Shown here piece by piece: positions 49,063 to 59,589 of a DNA stretch of 64,000 bases (positions within the stretch are counted from its first letter, which is position 1; every line of letters begins with the position of its first letter). Origin of the DNA: Tritrichomonas musculus (Eukaryota; Parabasalia; Tritrichomonadida; Tritrichomonadidae); NCBI GenBank assembly GCA_039105265.1, contig JAPFFF010000001.1, positions 744,001-808,000 on the forward strand, given 5' to 3'. Position numbers and translations under genes: made by a program. Under the pieces are notes generated by a model, which saw nothing but the letters and a program-made list of their open reading frames with translations, was not told where the DNA came from and did no database searches.

Positions 49063-50243
49063 TATATAATCCGTTGAAAAACAGCTATCTCGACATATGC
49101 GCAACTCATGAAAACAAAATGTATATTATATAAAATTGTATTATATTACTATATTTATTGTAAACTTTAATTTTGTCAAAATTATATATATTATGAGAAA
49201 AATGTATTTTAATTGATTTTTTTTAATTTTTTATTTAGGCAAATACATCATAGAACTTATATTTTTGATTCATTCACTCTTATATAGTTTTGATTCATGC
49301 TATAATAAATATATTTCTAATTAATGATATTAATAAATTCCTATGATTCAGCTGTGGAGATCGATTTTTGTATAAATTTTTCCGATCATTTTATTAGTTC
49401 AGAAAATGTTTTTTATTTTGAATATACAATAATATTTGAATTAATCCATTTTATTTTGAGAGAATAATTAAATAAATCATTATCTTTTAAATTAATATTG
49501 AAAGGTGATAATAATATTTGATATATAAATTTTAAAATACTTGAAATTGAAATATTCAAGTTTAAGGAGCTTAATTTTGTATTAATCAACAGAATCTTAC
49601 CTATTAATTCTATGTTTAATAGACAGTTATCGCAAAATTCTTTTCTAAAAACACAAATTAAGACATCAAAAAGCCAAAAACTTCAGAAAAAAGATCAAAA
49701 TACAAGTTTATTGAATCCAATATTATAACTAGATTCACAATTAAAAGAAAAGAAAACTCTCTTTGAAATTCAAAATTTAAAAATGAATCATAAGTAATGA
49801 TCATTTAAAAAGTCATACTTTGCAACTCTAAAAAGAGTTTTTGGTGAATAATCAAAACTTTTATTAGACAATTCTCAAATTTAAAAAGAGATGGCATTCC
49901 ATTCAAAAAAGAAAATGATAAATTGCGTATGTAAATAGTTAAAACTCAAGAGTATTATAATAAAAAATACATATCTTATTTTGTTTTAATTTATTCAATT
50001 ATTCCTATTCAAAAAAATTAAATGACAACTGAAAAATAAAAACATATATTTAGCTGCGATCAACGAATAAATTTTTATAAATAATTAATAATTCCAATTA
50101 ATATTTTATTATAAATATTATATATCAAATAAAAGAATTTTTATTCCAAACCAAACTCGACATTTATTTCATAAGAAAGTCAAAAAAGTTAAACGATCAT
50201 TTCTTTTTGAATTTATCATTAAATTTTTTATACGATTTTATCA
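49063..50243. other. Intergenic region
   Basis: AT-rich; no gene, RNA or transposon end recognised. A TATCATTAAATTT initiator-like phrase occurs 20-30 bases before the ATG at 50244. Confidence 0.5.
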
Positions 50244-53198
50244 ATGGATATACGAAATCCAGATGCATCGCAATTTAAAATAATTTTAGATTCCAAAGTA
50301 TTTCATATTCCGTCAGAGTTTCCCACATTACGTAATATTCGACAAAGTATTTATAATGAACTAATTGAAAAACATCGTTACAAAGTGAAAGCAAACGTTT
50401 GTGAAGAAGTCATGCAATTTTTTCTCGACTACTGGGTATATAAAAAAATCCCCCAGTTTTCATTAAATAATATAATACAATTTGAACTGGTAAGTATTGA
50501 ATTTGATCATATGAAAAGTTTTATTCAAATATATAAAAAGAATGCAACAAGACTTGGAGAATTAAAAAATACAAATGCCAGGTTTAAAAAAGTATTACCT
50601 ATTAGAAGCAAAAAAAATGAGCAAGAAATGATTTCATATCGAAAGATCATTCATATTTTACTTACTTGTGGTAAAACACTTGATATTAAATTAAAATATG
50701 AAATAATCAAAGCAATCCACGAAAATGATACTGATCTTCTTTACAACCTAGCCGCGGAAAACATTATTATAGACGGATTCTCATTTATTATCAATGAAGA
50801 AGAAGGCACCGCTGTTTTATTCCGCATTATCGACTCAAGAAAAGAATTTTTAATTCCATATAGTATTCAATGTGCCGATAGAGAATTCATGGTAACCGAA
50901 ATTTTTAAAAATTGCTTTAAAGAAATGGAATTAAATGAGTCATTTCAATTCCCTCCTAATTCTGAACTTAGAATAATTGGTGAAGGAGTTTTCGCGTACT
51001 CTTCATTGAAAAGAATTCTCATTCCTCCAAGCGTCAGAGTTATCGGCAAGAAAGCTTTCTTTAACTGCTGTGATTTGAAAACCATTGAATTTTCAGAGGA
51101 CTCAGAATTAGAGGTGATTGGAAAAAAGGCTTTTCAGGATACCGCGTTGGAGGAAGTTACGATACCGGCGAGTATTGAACACATTGAAAAAGGCGCTTTT
51201 ATCGGCTGTTTAAGCATTAAAAAATTTGAATTTCCAATGCCTTCAAAATTGAATGTAATTGAAAATTCAACTTTTTCTGAGACCTCTATAACTGATATTA
51301 CATTTCCTTCTTCTGTTACTCGAATCTGTGAAGATGCCTTTTATAACTGCAAGAACCTTCAATCTGTCACTTTTTTGGATGATTCTGAATTGAAAGTGAT
51401 TGAAAAAAACGCGTTCCAAAAATCTTCCATCAAGAGTTTAACGATCCCATCGTCTGTTGAAGAATTGATGGAAGGTTGGTGCGCACTGACAAATAAATTG
51501 ACCAATATAACCGTCATTGAAAAAGACGTTAATAACATATCATTTTACAACAACGAATTCCTTCTTGGAAAATCTGACAAAAACAAAGAAACTTTCGATG
51601 TTCTCATTTTCGCACGTCGAGATATTGAGAAAGCTCTCATTCCGTCATTTATAAAAGAAATTGACAAGTTTTGTTTCGATAAATGTGAGAAATTGAAAAG
51701 CGTTGAATTTTCTGAGAATTCACAAATTCGAAAAATTGGAAGTAACATATTTTATAGCGACTCATTGCAAAGTTTTACAATTCCATCAAGTGTTGCCATA
51801 CTTGAAAATGATTGTTTTGTTTATACGACAAATTTGACATCAATCAAAATTCAGTCAAATAACGCATTTTTTTCCTATTTGAATAATAGCTTCATTCTTG
51901 GCAAATCTGATCCATGGAATGGTGAATATGACATTTTAATCTTTGCACGTCGTGACATTAAAAAAGCAGTTATTCCATCATTTATAAAACAAATTGGTCC
52001 AAATGCATTTGATGGATGTAAGCAACTTGAATCTGTTGAATTTCCGCCCGATTCACAATTGAGCGAAATTAAACAGAAAGCGTTTAGTAATACATCATTA
52101 AAGGAAATTTCTATTCCAAGTGGAGTTGTTACAATTCATTCTGAAGCATTTGAACATAATAGTGAATTAACAAGTGTTACTTTTTCATATCAATCGGCAT
52201 TGAAAGTTATTGGCGCTTATGCATTTGCTAATACTTCAATAAAAAGCATTATGATTCCATCAAGTGTTACTAAACTGGATGAATATTGCTTCTATTGTTG
52301 CAAGAAACTTGAAAATGTTGATTTTTATGATGATTCACAATTAGAAACAATTAATGCTAATTGTTTCTGTCAATCTCATTTGACAAGGATTGATGTACCA
52401 AAAAATGTTGAAGTTATTAAAGAATGTACTTTTTATGATTGTCAATTTTTGAGAAGAGTCAAGTTTCCACGTGAATCCAAACTAAAATCAATTGAAAGAA
52501 ATGCTTTCATGATGACTTATATTGAAGAACTTCAAATTCCTTCGAGTGTTGAATATTTTGAGGCTTCTTGGTGTAACATTGCTACCATTTTTAATGTAAA
52601 AATAATTAAAAGCGATGTTGAAAATATCATATGTTTCAATGATCAATTTATTCTTGGTAAATCTGATTTGGATAGTGATTTGTTCGATGAGTTAATCTTC
52701 GCTTTTCGTGGAATAAAAATGGCTGTAATTCCACCTTTCATTACTACAATTTCTCCTTTCGCATTCAGCCATTGCACATCCCTGCAATCCGTGCATTTCA
52801 CCAATGAAGCAAATATAAAAACAATTGGTGAACTTGCTTTCTCTTACACTCTTATTCAATCGTTCACTTTCCCTTCAAACGTGACTGTTCTTGATTATCG
52901 AGTTTTTTGTTGTTGCCGTAACTTGAAATCAATTGAATTTGCACCTGATTCGCATCTGCGTGTTATTAGAGACTCGGCGTTTTATAAATCGGCTATCGAA
53001 AGCATAATTATTCCTCCATCTGTAACAACGATTAACGATACCGCTTTCGCATGTTGTAAAAATCTTAAGATCATCGAAATCGATGAGAAATCCGATATTC
53101 GTTCTATTTGGAGTAAAGCCGCTTTATTTAGTTCTTCTACAACAATGATTCCAAAGAGTTTCAAAAACAATTTGCCAATCAGATTTGAAGAAAAATAG
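50244..53198 (+). CDS. BTB-like / BspA LRR protein
   Basis: 984 residues. Residues ~1-115 form the same BTB-like N-domain as the giant proteins (FKIILDSKVFHIPSEF, ending FDHMKSFIQIYKKN), a putative protein-interaction module. Residues ~175-970 are about 30 LRR_5-type repeats (LKRILIPPSVRVIGKKAF), in three blocks broken by longer repeats containing FLLGKSDKN-type phrases that also occur in the giant protein. No signal peptide, membrane span, kinase or Sel1 part. It looks like a shorter relative of the giant protein. Probably an intracellular scaffold; function unknown. Confidence 0.8.
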   Translation: MDIRNPDASQFKIILDSKVFHIPSEFPTLRNIRQSIYNELIEKHRYKVKANVCEEVMQFFLDYWVYKKIPQFSLNNIIQFELVSIEFDHMKSFIQIYKKNATRLGELKNTNARFKKVLPIRSKKNEQEMISYRKIIHILLTCGKTLDIKLKYEIIKAIHENDTDLLYNLAAENIIIDGFSFIINEEEGTAVLFRIIDSRKEFLIPYSIQCADREFMVTEIFKNCFKEMELNESFQFPPNSELRIIGEGVFAYSSLKRILIPPSVRVIGKKAFFNCCDLKTIEFSEDSELEVIGKKAFQDTALEEVTIPASIEHIEKGAFIGCLSIKKFEFPMPSKLNVIENSTFSETSITDITFPSSVTRICEDAFYNCKNLQSVTFLDDSELKVIEKNAFQKSSIKSLTIPSSVEELMEGWCALTNKLTNITVIEKDVNNISFYNNEFLLGKSDKNKETFDVLIFARRDIEKALIPSFIKEIDKFCFDKCEKLKSVEFSENSQIRKIGSNIFYSDSLQSFTIPSSVAILENDCFVYTTNLTSIKIQSNNAFFSYLNNSFILGKSDPWNGEYDILIFARRDIKKAVIPSFIKQIGPNAFDGCKQLESVEFPPDSQLSEIKQKAFSNTSLKEISIPSGVVTIHSEAFEHNSELTSVTFSYQSALKVIGAYAFANTSIKSIMIPSSVTKLDEYCFYCCKKLENVDFYDDSQLETINANCFCQSHLTRIDVPKNVEVIKECTFYDCQFLRRVKFPRESKLKSIERNAFMMTYIEELQIPSSVEYFEASWCNIATIFNVKIIKSDVENIICFNDQFILGKSDLDSDLFDELIFAFRGIKMAVIPPFITTISPFAFSHCTSLQSVHFTNEANIKTIGELAFSYTLIQSFTFPSNVTVLDYRVFCCCRNLKSIEFAPDSHLRVIRDSAFYKSAIESIIIPPSVTTINDTAFACCKNLKIIEIDEKSDIRSIWSKAALFSSSTTMIPKSFKNNLPIRFEEK

Positions 53199-54694
53199 AA
53201 AAAAGGTTTTATAATTAATATTAATTCATTCAGTTTTATTATTTTTTAAAAAAGAAGTCGTTCATATATTGTCTTTCTTTTGTTTATTTTATTAGTTTGA
53301 TGTCAAATGCAAATATAAATAAAGTCGGATTCAATTAGCTTGGGACAAACTTTTTAAATTACCATAGAAATCCATTCAAAAGTGTTCCAAGCTGCATGCA
53401 AGAAATTCAGAGATACTCAGAAAATGAAAATGTGTCAAGCTCAAATAAAACGAAAATTTAAAAAGAAAACTTTAGAAGAAATCTTTTTATTGAGACCTAA
53501 AAGATAAAATTGAAAGTGGATAGGGATAGTTCTATGACTTTTTCTATGAAAACTCGTCTGGATAGTAAAACCTAGCATTAATCTTATTTACTAGGCTTTA
53601 AATAGTCAATGACCACTTTTTGGCAACCGGTCACTTGGAGCTATAAAATGCTTTAATACTGGTCATTTCCAACCTAAAATGACCACCAATATAAAGCCTA
53701 GCTTATTTATAATAATTCAAGAAATTTCTATCTGGAGCATAAATATCTATTCTCGAGATGTTTTAAAGTGGTGATTCTTTTTTTAAAATGCTTTTTTTGC
53801 GTATGATTTATTCATATTGCTCTTCTTGGCTTAAAATAAATGAGATTTTATTAGTATTCAATTGAAAATTTTGTTTTTCACTTTTATCAGAATTTTTTTG
53901 AGAGAATGTCCTAAGCATTTTGAATCCGACTTTATATATATTATTTCTATAAAGGTGGTTTTCTATTCCCTTTTTTTGTATGATTTATTTTCAACTTTTT
54001 GAGAACTTGTCTCAAAATTGCATCATGATGAAATTGTATGAGAACACATGAGTTTTTTTGATAAGGTAAAAGTATACCAATTTCTTATTTTATTTATTTT
54101 TGCCGGCGTTGATTGATTTTCTTCATTTGTTTAAAAAAAAAAAACTTATTATTAATTATTTTGCTGATAACCAAAATTTCTCAAAGAGGTAGGGAAAAAT
54201 ATATTTATATGTGTTAATATGGTTTAATAAACATGATATGCATATAAATTATACTTTTATAAGCATAAATGAAATTAAATTATTATAATATTATTATTGA
54301 TTAATTTAATTTTTTGATTTTAAAGAATTACTTCATCATAAATACTGAGTAGACAAGTAATGTACCAATTATAGGAATTATGTTTTCATCAAAATTAAAT
54401 TTTTACCTAAAGTCATCTTATCAATTTTTCAAAGAAAAAAAAAAATGACATCATATTTTAAAAAATTTTCGCCCTAATAAACCTTATGTGAATTATCATG
54501 TGACCATTATAAAATTTTTACTTTTATAGTGTTCATATGATCTGAAAATAGATTTTTAATGTAAATAAGAATATAATACTTATTTTGATCATACGGAAAA
54601 AAATTGAATACTTTATGTAAAATTTCTTTTCATTTTATTCACTTCATTTTTTTAAAATCTTTAAAAAAATGGCAGCTAAATTTCATTATTTAGA
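53199..54694. other. Intergenic region with a small inverted-repeat element
   Basis: About 1.5 kb without a gene. It contains the element at 53319-53936. ATG 54669 begins a short frame (MAAKFHYLEW, stop after ~18 codons) overlapping the next gene's start in another frame; it could act as a short upstream frame. Confidence 0.5.
53319..53936. mobile_element. Probable non-autonomous element, ~0.6 kb
   Basis: ATAAAGTCGGATTCAA-type sequence at the left is matched inversely at the right (TTGAATCCGACTTTATA), and similarity continues inward imperfectly for ~40 bp (GCTTGGGACA versus GCTTAGGACA). Flanks are TA-rich. Inside, CTAGCATTAAT and AAAGCCTAGC phrases and two GACCA(C)T-rich lines repeat. No coding frame. 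Confidence 0.5.
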
Positions 54695-56794
54695 ATGGTC
54701 AGTTATTTACCAAAATGTTTCTTAAATGATTGCTTCATCCAAGACAAAGAGTCCAACATATGTTACTTAAAGGATAATGCCAGAATTAATGAACCAGTCT
54801 TTCTATCTTTTACTTTGGTTTTTATGCAAAAAAATCCAAAGCTTCCAGTATCATTGTTTCTTGAATGGCTAACAATAAATCATTGTCAGATAAAATTCAT
54901 TAATATCAACATTAAATGCAAAATTCATGTCACTGCACACGCAACAATCATTGCAGAGAATTGCACATTTGTTCCTGTTGATTCAAAATGTGAATGTTCG
55001 GTTGAAATTTTTGCAAATTCGAAAGGAATTTTCAAAAATTGTCATTTCACTAATTCAAATAAAGCTTCAATAGCAATTCGTGATCGTTCAGAGGCAATCT
55101 TTACTGACTGTCTTTTTGATGATGCAGCAAACACGTCAATTCTTGTACTTGACAAATCAACGGCAGAAATAAATCAGTGCACATTTAAGACAGCCAATCG
55201 TTTCTCCGTTTATTTATACAGAAACTCGACTTCAAAAATCAATGATTCAAAATTCATCTCACAGAAAGGAAAAGGAATCTTCATGCTTACAAGTTGTCAA
55301 GCTCATATTATCAATTGCATTTTCAATGAATGCCAGGGAGGAGGCATTTCAATTGCTGAATCATCCACCATTTATGTTGATCGTTGTAATTTCAATGACA
55401 TTGGAGTTACTTCTATTCATGCTATCAAAAAGAGTACAGCTTTCATTGCCAGATCCCATTTAAACAAGTGCAATGGAAATGGCGTAAATTTTGATTATTC
55501 AAACGGCTACGTTTACAAATGCACTTTTCAGGATTACATCTATCCTGCAATTGTCTGCTATGGCCAATACTCAAATCCAGTCATTTATGATTCAAAAATT
55601 AAAAATTGTAGTTCTTTTGCTATTGCTTCTCGAGATTGTGCATCTCCAATTTTCTCCAAATTAAAATTTGCTAATATTGAATCAAATGTTTTCTCAATTT
55701 CTGACTTTTCAAATGTAGTCATACAAAACTGTGTATTGAAAAATGTAAGCAAAACTCCATTTTCAGTTTTCAATGGTGCAAAAGCAATTATAAAACAAAA
55801 TTTGATTTCATATGCCAATATTATTGATAATGCAGCCATTCTTTTCCAGTCTTTCACACAAGGAAATGCTACATACATAAAAAACATTGTCATTTCAAAC
55901 AAAATTTCATTTGTTGCCAAAGTTCATTATTTTGGTCAAACAAGTATTGATAGATTTAAAGAAAATTTCTTAATTATTATTGATGAAAGTCACCTTAAAC
56001 TTAAAAATATTAGTATTACTAAAGGAAACTTGATGTCAATTGATGAAACAAGCCAAATTTATATTGATAATAATTGCTCTTACTTCAAAGAACCAATTGT
56101 TTATGAGAATTTTGATAAAGAAAAAGAAGAACAGAATGAAGATGAATTGATTGGTACATGTTTTTGTTCAGAATGTCAATCGAATAATTTGAAAGCAGAA
56201 GAAATAATAAAGAATAAAAATATGATTAATTGTCCAAAAATTCCAAAACTTTTTGATAATATTGTGCATCCATCTGACTTGCCTAAACCACTACAACAAA
56301 TAGATATTAATGTAGCATTAGATGAAATAAAAAAAATTGATAATAATTATGATGATAATTCAAATTATATCTCATCAAGTGAAAATAAAATTGATCTTGA
56401 TGCAGCAACTGCTGGTCATCTTAATTTGGGTGTTTGCTTGAAATGTGGAAAAAATCCTGCAGATCACGTCGCCATTCCTTGTGGACATAAAGTTTTATGC
56501 AAAGAATGTGCAGAAGAATGCAAAAATACTCAACAACAAGCAGATTGCAAATGCAAATCAAAAGATAATTCATGCCCTCTATGTGATACGCCAATTAAAT
56601 GTTCAACAGAAGAATTTGTGGAACAAAAGTGTGTAATCTGTCTTGATAATTTATGTGATACAACAATAACGCCTTGTGGTCATAGATGTGTTTGTTATGA
56701 GTGTGCTACGCAATTGATGAATGATAAAAAGAAATGTCCATTATGTCAAGTACGAATAGAATCATATCGATACATTTTCAAAATAATGGCATAA
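54695..56794 (+). CDS. Beta-helix protein with two C-terminal RING fingers
   Basis: 699 residues. Residues ~40-400 are right-handed parallel beta-helix repeats (STAEINQCTF, SQAHIINCIFNECQGGGISI). Residues ~455-560 are acidic and low in complexity, with a CFCSEC pair. Two C3HC4-like RING fingers follow: ~581-633 (CLKCGKNPADHVAIPCGH, then CPLC) and ~646-690 (CVICLDNLCDTTITPCGH, then CPLC). The second is a canonical RING, implying an E3 ubiquitin ligase; the beta-helix would bind the target. The first Cys-rich unit has an insert before CPLC and may be structural. No signal peptide. This is the first in-frame ATG after a stop at 54677. TAAA overlaps the stop. Confidence 0.75.
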   Translation: MVSYLPKCFLNDCFIQDKESNICYLKDNARINEPVFLSFTLVFMQKNPKLPVSLFLEWLTINHCQIKFININIKCKIHVTAHATIIAENCTFVPVDSKCECSVEIFANSKGIFKNCHFTNSNKASIAIRDRSEAIFTDCLFDDAANTSILVLDKSTAEINQCTFKTANRFSVYLYRNSTSKINDSKFISQKGKGIFMLTSCQAHIINCIFNECQGGGISIAESSTIYVDRCNFNDIGVTSIHAIKKSTAFIARSHLNKCNGNGVNFDYSNGYVYKCTFQDYIYPAIVCYGQYSNPVIYDSKIKNCSSFAIASRDCASPIFSKLKFANIESNVFSISDFSNVVIQNCVLKNVSKTPFSVFNGAKAIIKQNLISYANIIDNAAILFQSFTQGNATYIKNIVISNKISFVAKVHYFGQTSIDRFKENFLIIIDESHLKLKNISITKGNLMSIDETSQIYIDNNCSYFKEPIVYENFDKEKEEQNEDELIGTCFCSECQSNNLKAEEIIKNKNMINCPKIPKLFDNIVHPSDLPKPLQQIDINVALDEIKKIDNNYDDNSNYISSSENKIDLDAATAGHLNLGVCLKCGKNPADHVAIPCGHKVLCKECAEECKNTQQQADCKCKSKDNSCPLCDTPIKCSTEEFVEQKCVICLDNLCDTTITPCGHRCVCYECATQLMNDKKKCPLCQVRIESYRYIFKIMA

Positions 56795-56944
56795 ATAGTT
56801 TAATTCAAAGCAAATAATATTATAAAAAAATTAGTTAAATATTATTTTCTATTTATTTTAATTAAAAATAGGATAAATTAAGAGATAAATCAAGTATATG
56901 TTTAATTAATAAATTCTGAGAACCTTCACAATTTTAGATTTTCG

Positions 56945-58099
56945 ATGATCGCTAAAGACTATATTGAAAGGCGCTTAAACTTACACAATCTTCTACCAAA
57001 AAATTCGATTACCATAGTATATGCACGAGACCTCCTTCATAGGATTCCCACAATCCCCTATCGCTTTAATCAATTTTCGGATTACTTATATCTTACTGGA
57101 TTAAATCGTCCAAGCGGTGCTTTAGTTATTTACACCAAAAATAATTCTCCTGTATCAACCCTATTTCTTCCCAAGCTCACTGAAGAAGAAGAAAAATGGT
57201 CAGTATTATCGTCGATAAAATTTGATGATGCCACCAAAACATCCGGGGTCAATTCAATATATCCTTTATCAGAATTTTCGAATTGGATATCATCATTAAT
57301 AAGACAAAATCCGGACCACACAGTATTTGCCTCTCTTCCTCCCCACCAATCCTCTCCATTTCCATTTCACCTACTTTCGCCTTATCTTGATCGTCTTCGA
57401 GTCATTAAATCGCCCAAAGAGATCTCTCTCATGAAGAAGGCGTCGAGCATCACCACCCAAGCATTAACAAAAGTACTTCCAACCGTCGCACCTGGACTTT
57501 TTGAGAGGCAAATAGCAGCGCGTTTCGAGGACGCCTGCGTGAGCCTTGGCGCCACCGGCCTTGCTTATCCAATTGAATGCCAATCTGGTCGGAACTCGTT
57601 ATGCCTTCATTACATGGAAAACAGCGGCGTTCTTCAGGAAGGTGAAACGTTACTCATTGACGCCGGTTGTGAAGTTGACGGTTACGCATCTGACTTCACA
57701 AGAACCGTTCCAATTGGAAAAGTGGCAACCGTCAAAAAAGTGGTACTTGAAATTGTTGAAAAGGCTAAAGATGCCTTAGTCAAATCCGTTAGTCAGGGGA
57801 ATTTGAGAACTTTGAATCAAATTAACAATGAGGCTCAAAAAGTGCTTTTGAATGGTTTACATGAAATTGGTATAAAAACTGACTTGAACGGACTCTCTCA
57901 ATATTTCCCTCACCGTGTATCACACTGGATCGGACTCGACGTGCACGACTGCACAACCATCGACGGCGACTTCGAGATAAAGAAGGGGTGCGCGTTCTCG
58001 GTGGAGCCGGGCCTTTATTTCAGGCCAAATATAAAGGGGTGCCCCAAAGAGCTCGTTGGGTTCGGTGTTAGATTTGAAGATACGGTTATTATTGAATAA
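56945..58099 (+). CDS. Aminopeptidase P-like M24 metallopeptidase
   Basis: 384 residues. An AMP_N-type N-domain (~1-125) is followed by the pita-bread catalytic domain. Metal ligands line up: Asp239 and Asp250 (DAGCEVDGYASDFTRT), His327 (SHWIGLDVHD), Glu354 (SVEPGLYF) and Glu378 (VRFEDTV). The SHWxGLDVHD motif is characteristic of aminopeptidase P, which removes an N-terminal residue before proline using Mn or Zn. It is shorter than most relatives (~430-450), mainly at the N-terminus, and there is no obvious hydrogenosomal presequence. The 3' half is GC-richer than neighbours. Methionine aminopeptidase and prolidase are less likely. Stop overlaps TAAA. Confidence 0.85.
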   Translation: MIAKDYIERRLNLHNLLPKNSITIVYARDLLHRIPTIPYRFNQFSDYLYLTGLNRPSGALVIYTKNNSPVSTLFLPKLTEEEEKWSVLSSIKFDDATKTSGVNSIYPLSEFSNWISSLIRQNPDHTVFASLPPHQSSPFPFHLLSPYLDRLRVIKSPKEISLMKKASSITTQALTKVLPTVAPGLFERQIAARFEDACVSLGATGLAYPIECQSGRNSLCLHYMENSGVLQEGETLLIDAGCEVDGYASDFTRTVPIGKVATVKKVVLEIVEKAKDALVKSVSQGNLRTLNQINNEAQKVLLNGLHEIGIKTDLNGLSQYFPHRVSHWIGLDVHDCTTIDGDFEIKKGCAFSVEPGLYFRPNIKGCPKELVGFGVRFEDTVIIE

Positions 58100-58350
58100 A
58101 AAAAAATTGAATAAAAACTAAGACAAAAAAATTTTTAAAATTGAAAAGTCTATTGAATTTTGAATGACATAGTTTTTAATTTGAAAAGTGGTAAATTTTT
58201 CTATAGTTTATGCAGAAAGGATTTTTTTAAATAATTTTGACGATTAAATCCTATTCAAAGTCTTATAAATAAAAACATGACATTTTTTGAGATATTTATA
58301 TTTTATGACAGCAGTAGTCACCAAAACATATCACCAATAATCATATATTT

Positions 58351-59589
58351 ATGTTTATTGTTCTTATATCGTTGTATATCCGATTCAATAGTAAGAATAA
58401 AGATGATTCTCTCTTTCGCCAAATCCAAGCCATGGGTGAAACTCTTTTTGAAGTAGGGGAAAAATATTTTAAAAATAATAAGAACTTGGAAAAACTCAGT
58501 ATAATGGTGGTGGGCAAAACAGGTGCAGGAAAATCAACATTGATTAATAATGTGTTTCAAGGTCAACTCTCCAAAACTGGGTATGGACAAAAAATTACAG
58601 AAAAGATTGTTAAAATTACTAAAGAAAACTATCCTTTGGTTTTGTATGACACTCCGGGTCTCAATCTTGACCAGGAAGATCAAGAATTATTGAATGAAGA
58701 GATTTCAGAAATGTTTATAAAACCAAGTAAAACGACAGATCCGAACGACTATCTTCATTGTATATTGTATTGCGTCGGTTGTCCAAGTGCACGCTTTGAA
58801 GAAAGTGAAGTGAAATTTATTCAAAAACTCATCAATGATTTTGAAAGGAAAATACCAATTATTATTGTTCTAACTCAATGTTATGATCAAAATGATCAAA
58901 ATGAAATGATAAATATTATTCAACAAAATATTGAGAACGTTTCTATCGTTCCCGTGGTGGCAGAAGATAAAGAGTTCGAAATAAATGGATGCGAAAAACC
59001 AGTTAGAATTCCCTCTTTTGGTCTCGATGATCTTGTCGACACGATGATGGAATTACTTCCATTAATTGTGCATGAAACATTAGAAAGTGTCCTAAACGTT
59101 CAATTAAAAGGCATTCATAAATCAGTCTTTAACGAAGTAGCTTTAAAATCTCTTGCCACATCACTTGTTGGCTATATGAACATACCTTTCATAAAGCCTT
59201 TAATTGTGGCGCCAATTGAAAACAGCATGTTGACTGAAATTTCAAAGCTTTATGGCATCGAAAAAGAAAATATTACTCTTAAGGATATTTTAAATTACAC
59301 ATTATTGTGCAGTCTTCCACTCTTGACAAACGACGATGCTTATCAAAACGATATGAAAAAGTGGCTGCTAAATATTTTAAAGAAATTTAATGGAGGGGGC
59401 AAACTTTTTGCAGGAATCTCGGGTTTAGGTACTGCCGTTTTAGGTACTGCTTATTCATTCTATGCTGAGTCTATTTTTAAAAAAGCTAATGAATTAAGCA
59501 TAGAAAATTTGACAGATTTAATTAAAACTTTATATCAAAAAAAATTGGTTAAAGAAGACGAAAAGATATTGGATAGATATAGATTTTGA
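58351..59589 (+). CDS. TRAFAC-type GTPase with hydrophobic C-terminal region
   Basis: 412 residues. G1 GKTGAGKS at 55-62, G3 DTPGL from Asp100, and a strand VLTQCYD at the G4 position instead of NKxD. This resembles the MMR_HSR1/Era-like and YcjF/DUF697-type families. The C-terminal ~200 residues are helical, with a hydrophobic Gly-rich stretch near 345-370 (LFAGISGLGTAVLGTA) that may insert into membrane. The first ten residues (FIVLISLYI) could be a short signal anchor. If Met28 (58432) is the real start, that anchor would be lost. A role at membranes is likely, but no pathway is evident. Stop is TGA. Confidence 0.7.
   Translation: MFIVLISLYIRFNSKNKDDSLFRQIQAMGETLFEVGEKYFKNNKNLEKLSIMVVGKTGAGKSTLINNVFQGQLSKTGYGQKITEKIVKITKENYPLVLYDTPGLNLDQEDQELLNEEISEMFIKPSKTTDPNDYLHCILYCVGCPSARFEESEVKFIQKLINDFERKIPIIIVLTQCYDQNDQNEMINIIQQNIENVSIVPVVAEDKEFEINGCEKPVRIPSFGLDDLVDTMMELLPLIVHETLESVLNVQLKGIHKSVFNEVALKSLATSLVGYMNIPFIKPLIVAPIENSMLTEISKLYGIEKENITLKDILNYTLLCSLPLLTNDDAYQNDMKKWLLNILKKFNGGGKLFAGISGLGTAVLGTAYSFYAESIFKKANELSIENLTDLIKTLYQKKLVKEDEKILDRYRF

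Noticed and set aside
54669-54725. Alternative start MAAKFHYLEW for the beta-helix/RING gene
   Set aside because: It is in a different frame from the main gene and stops after about 18 codons.
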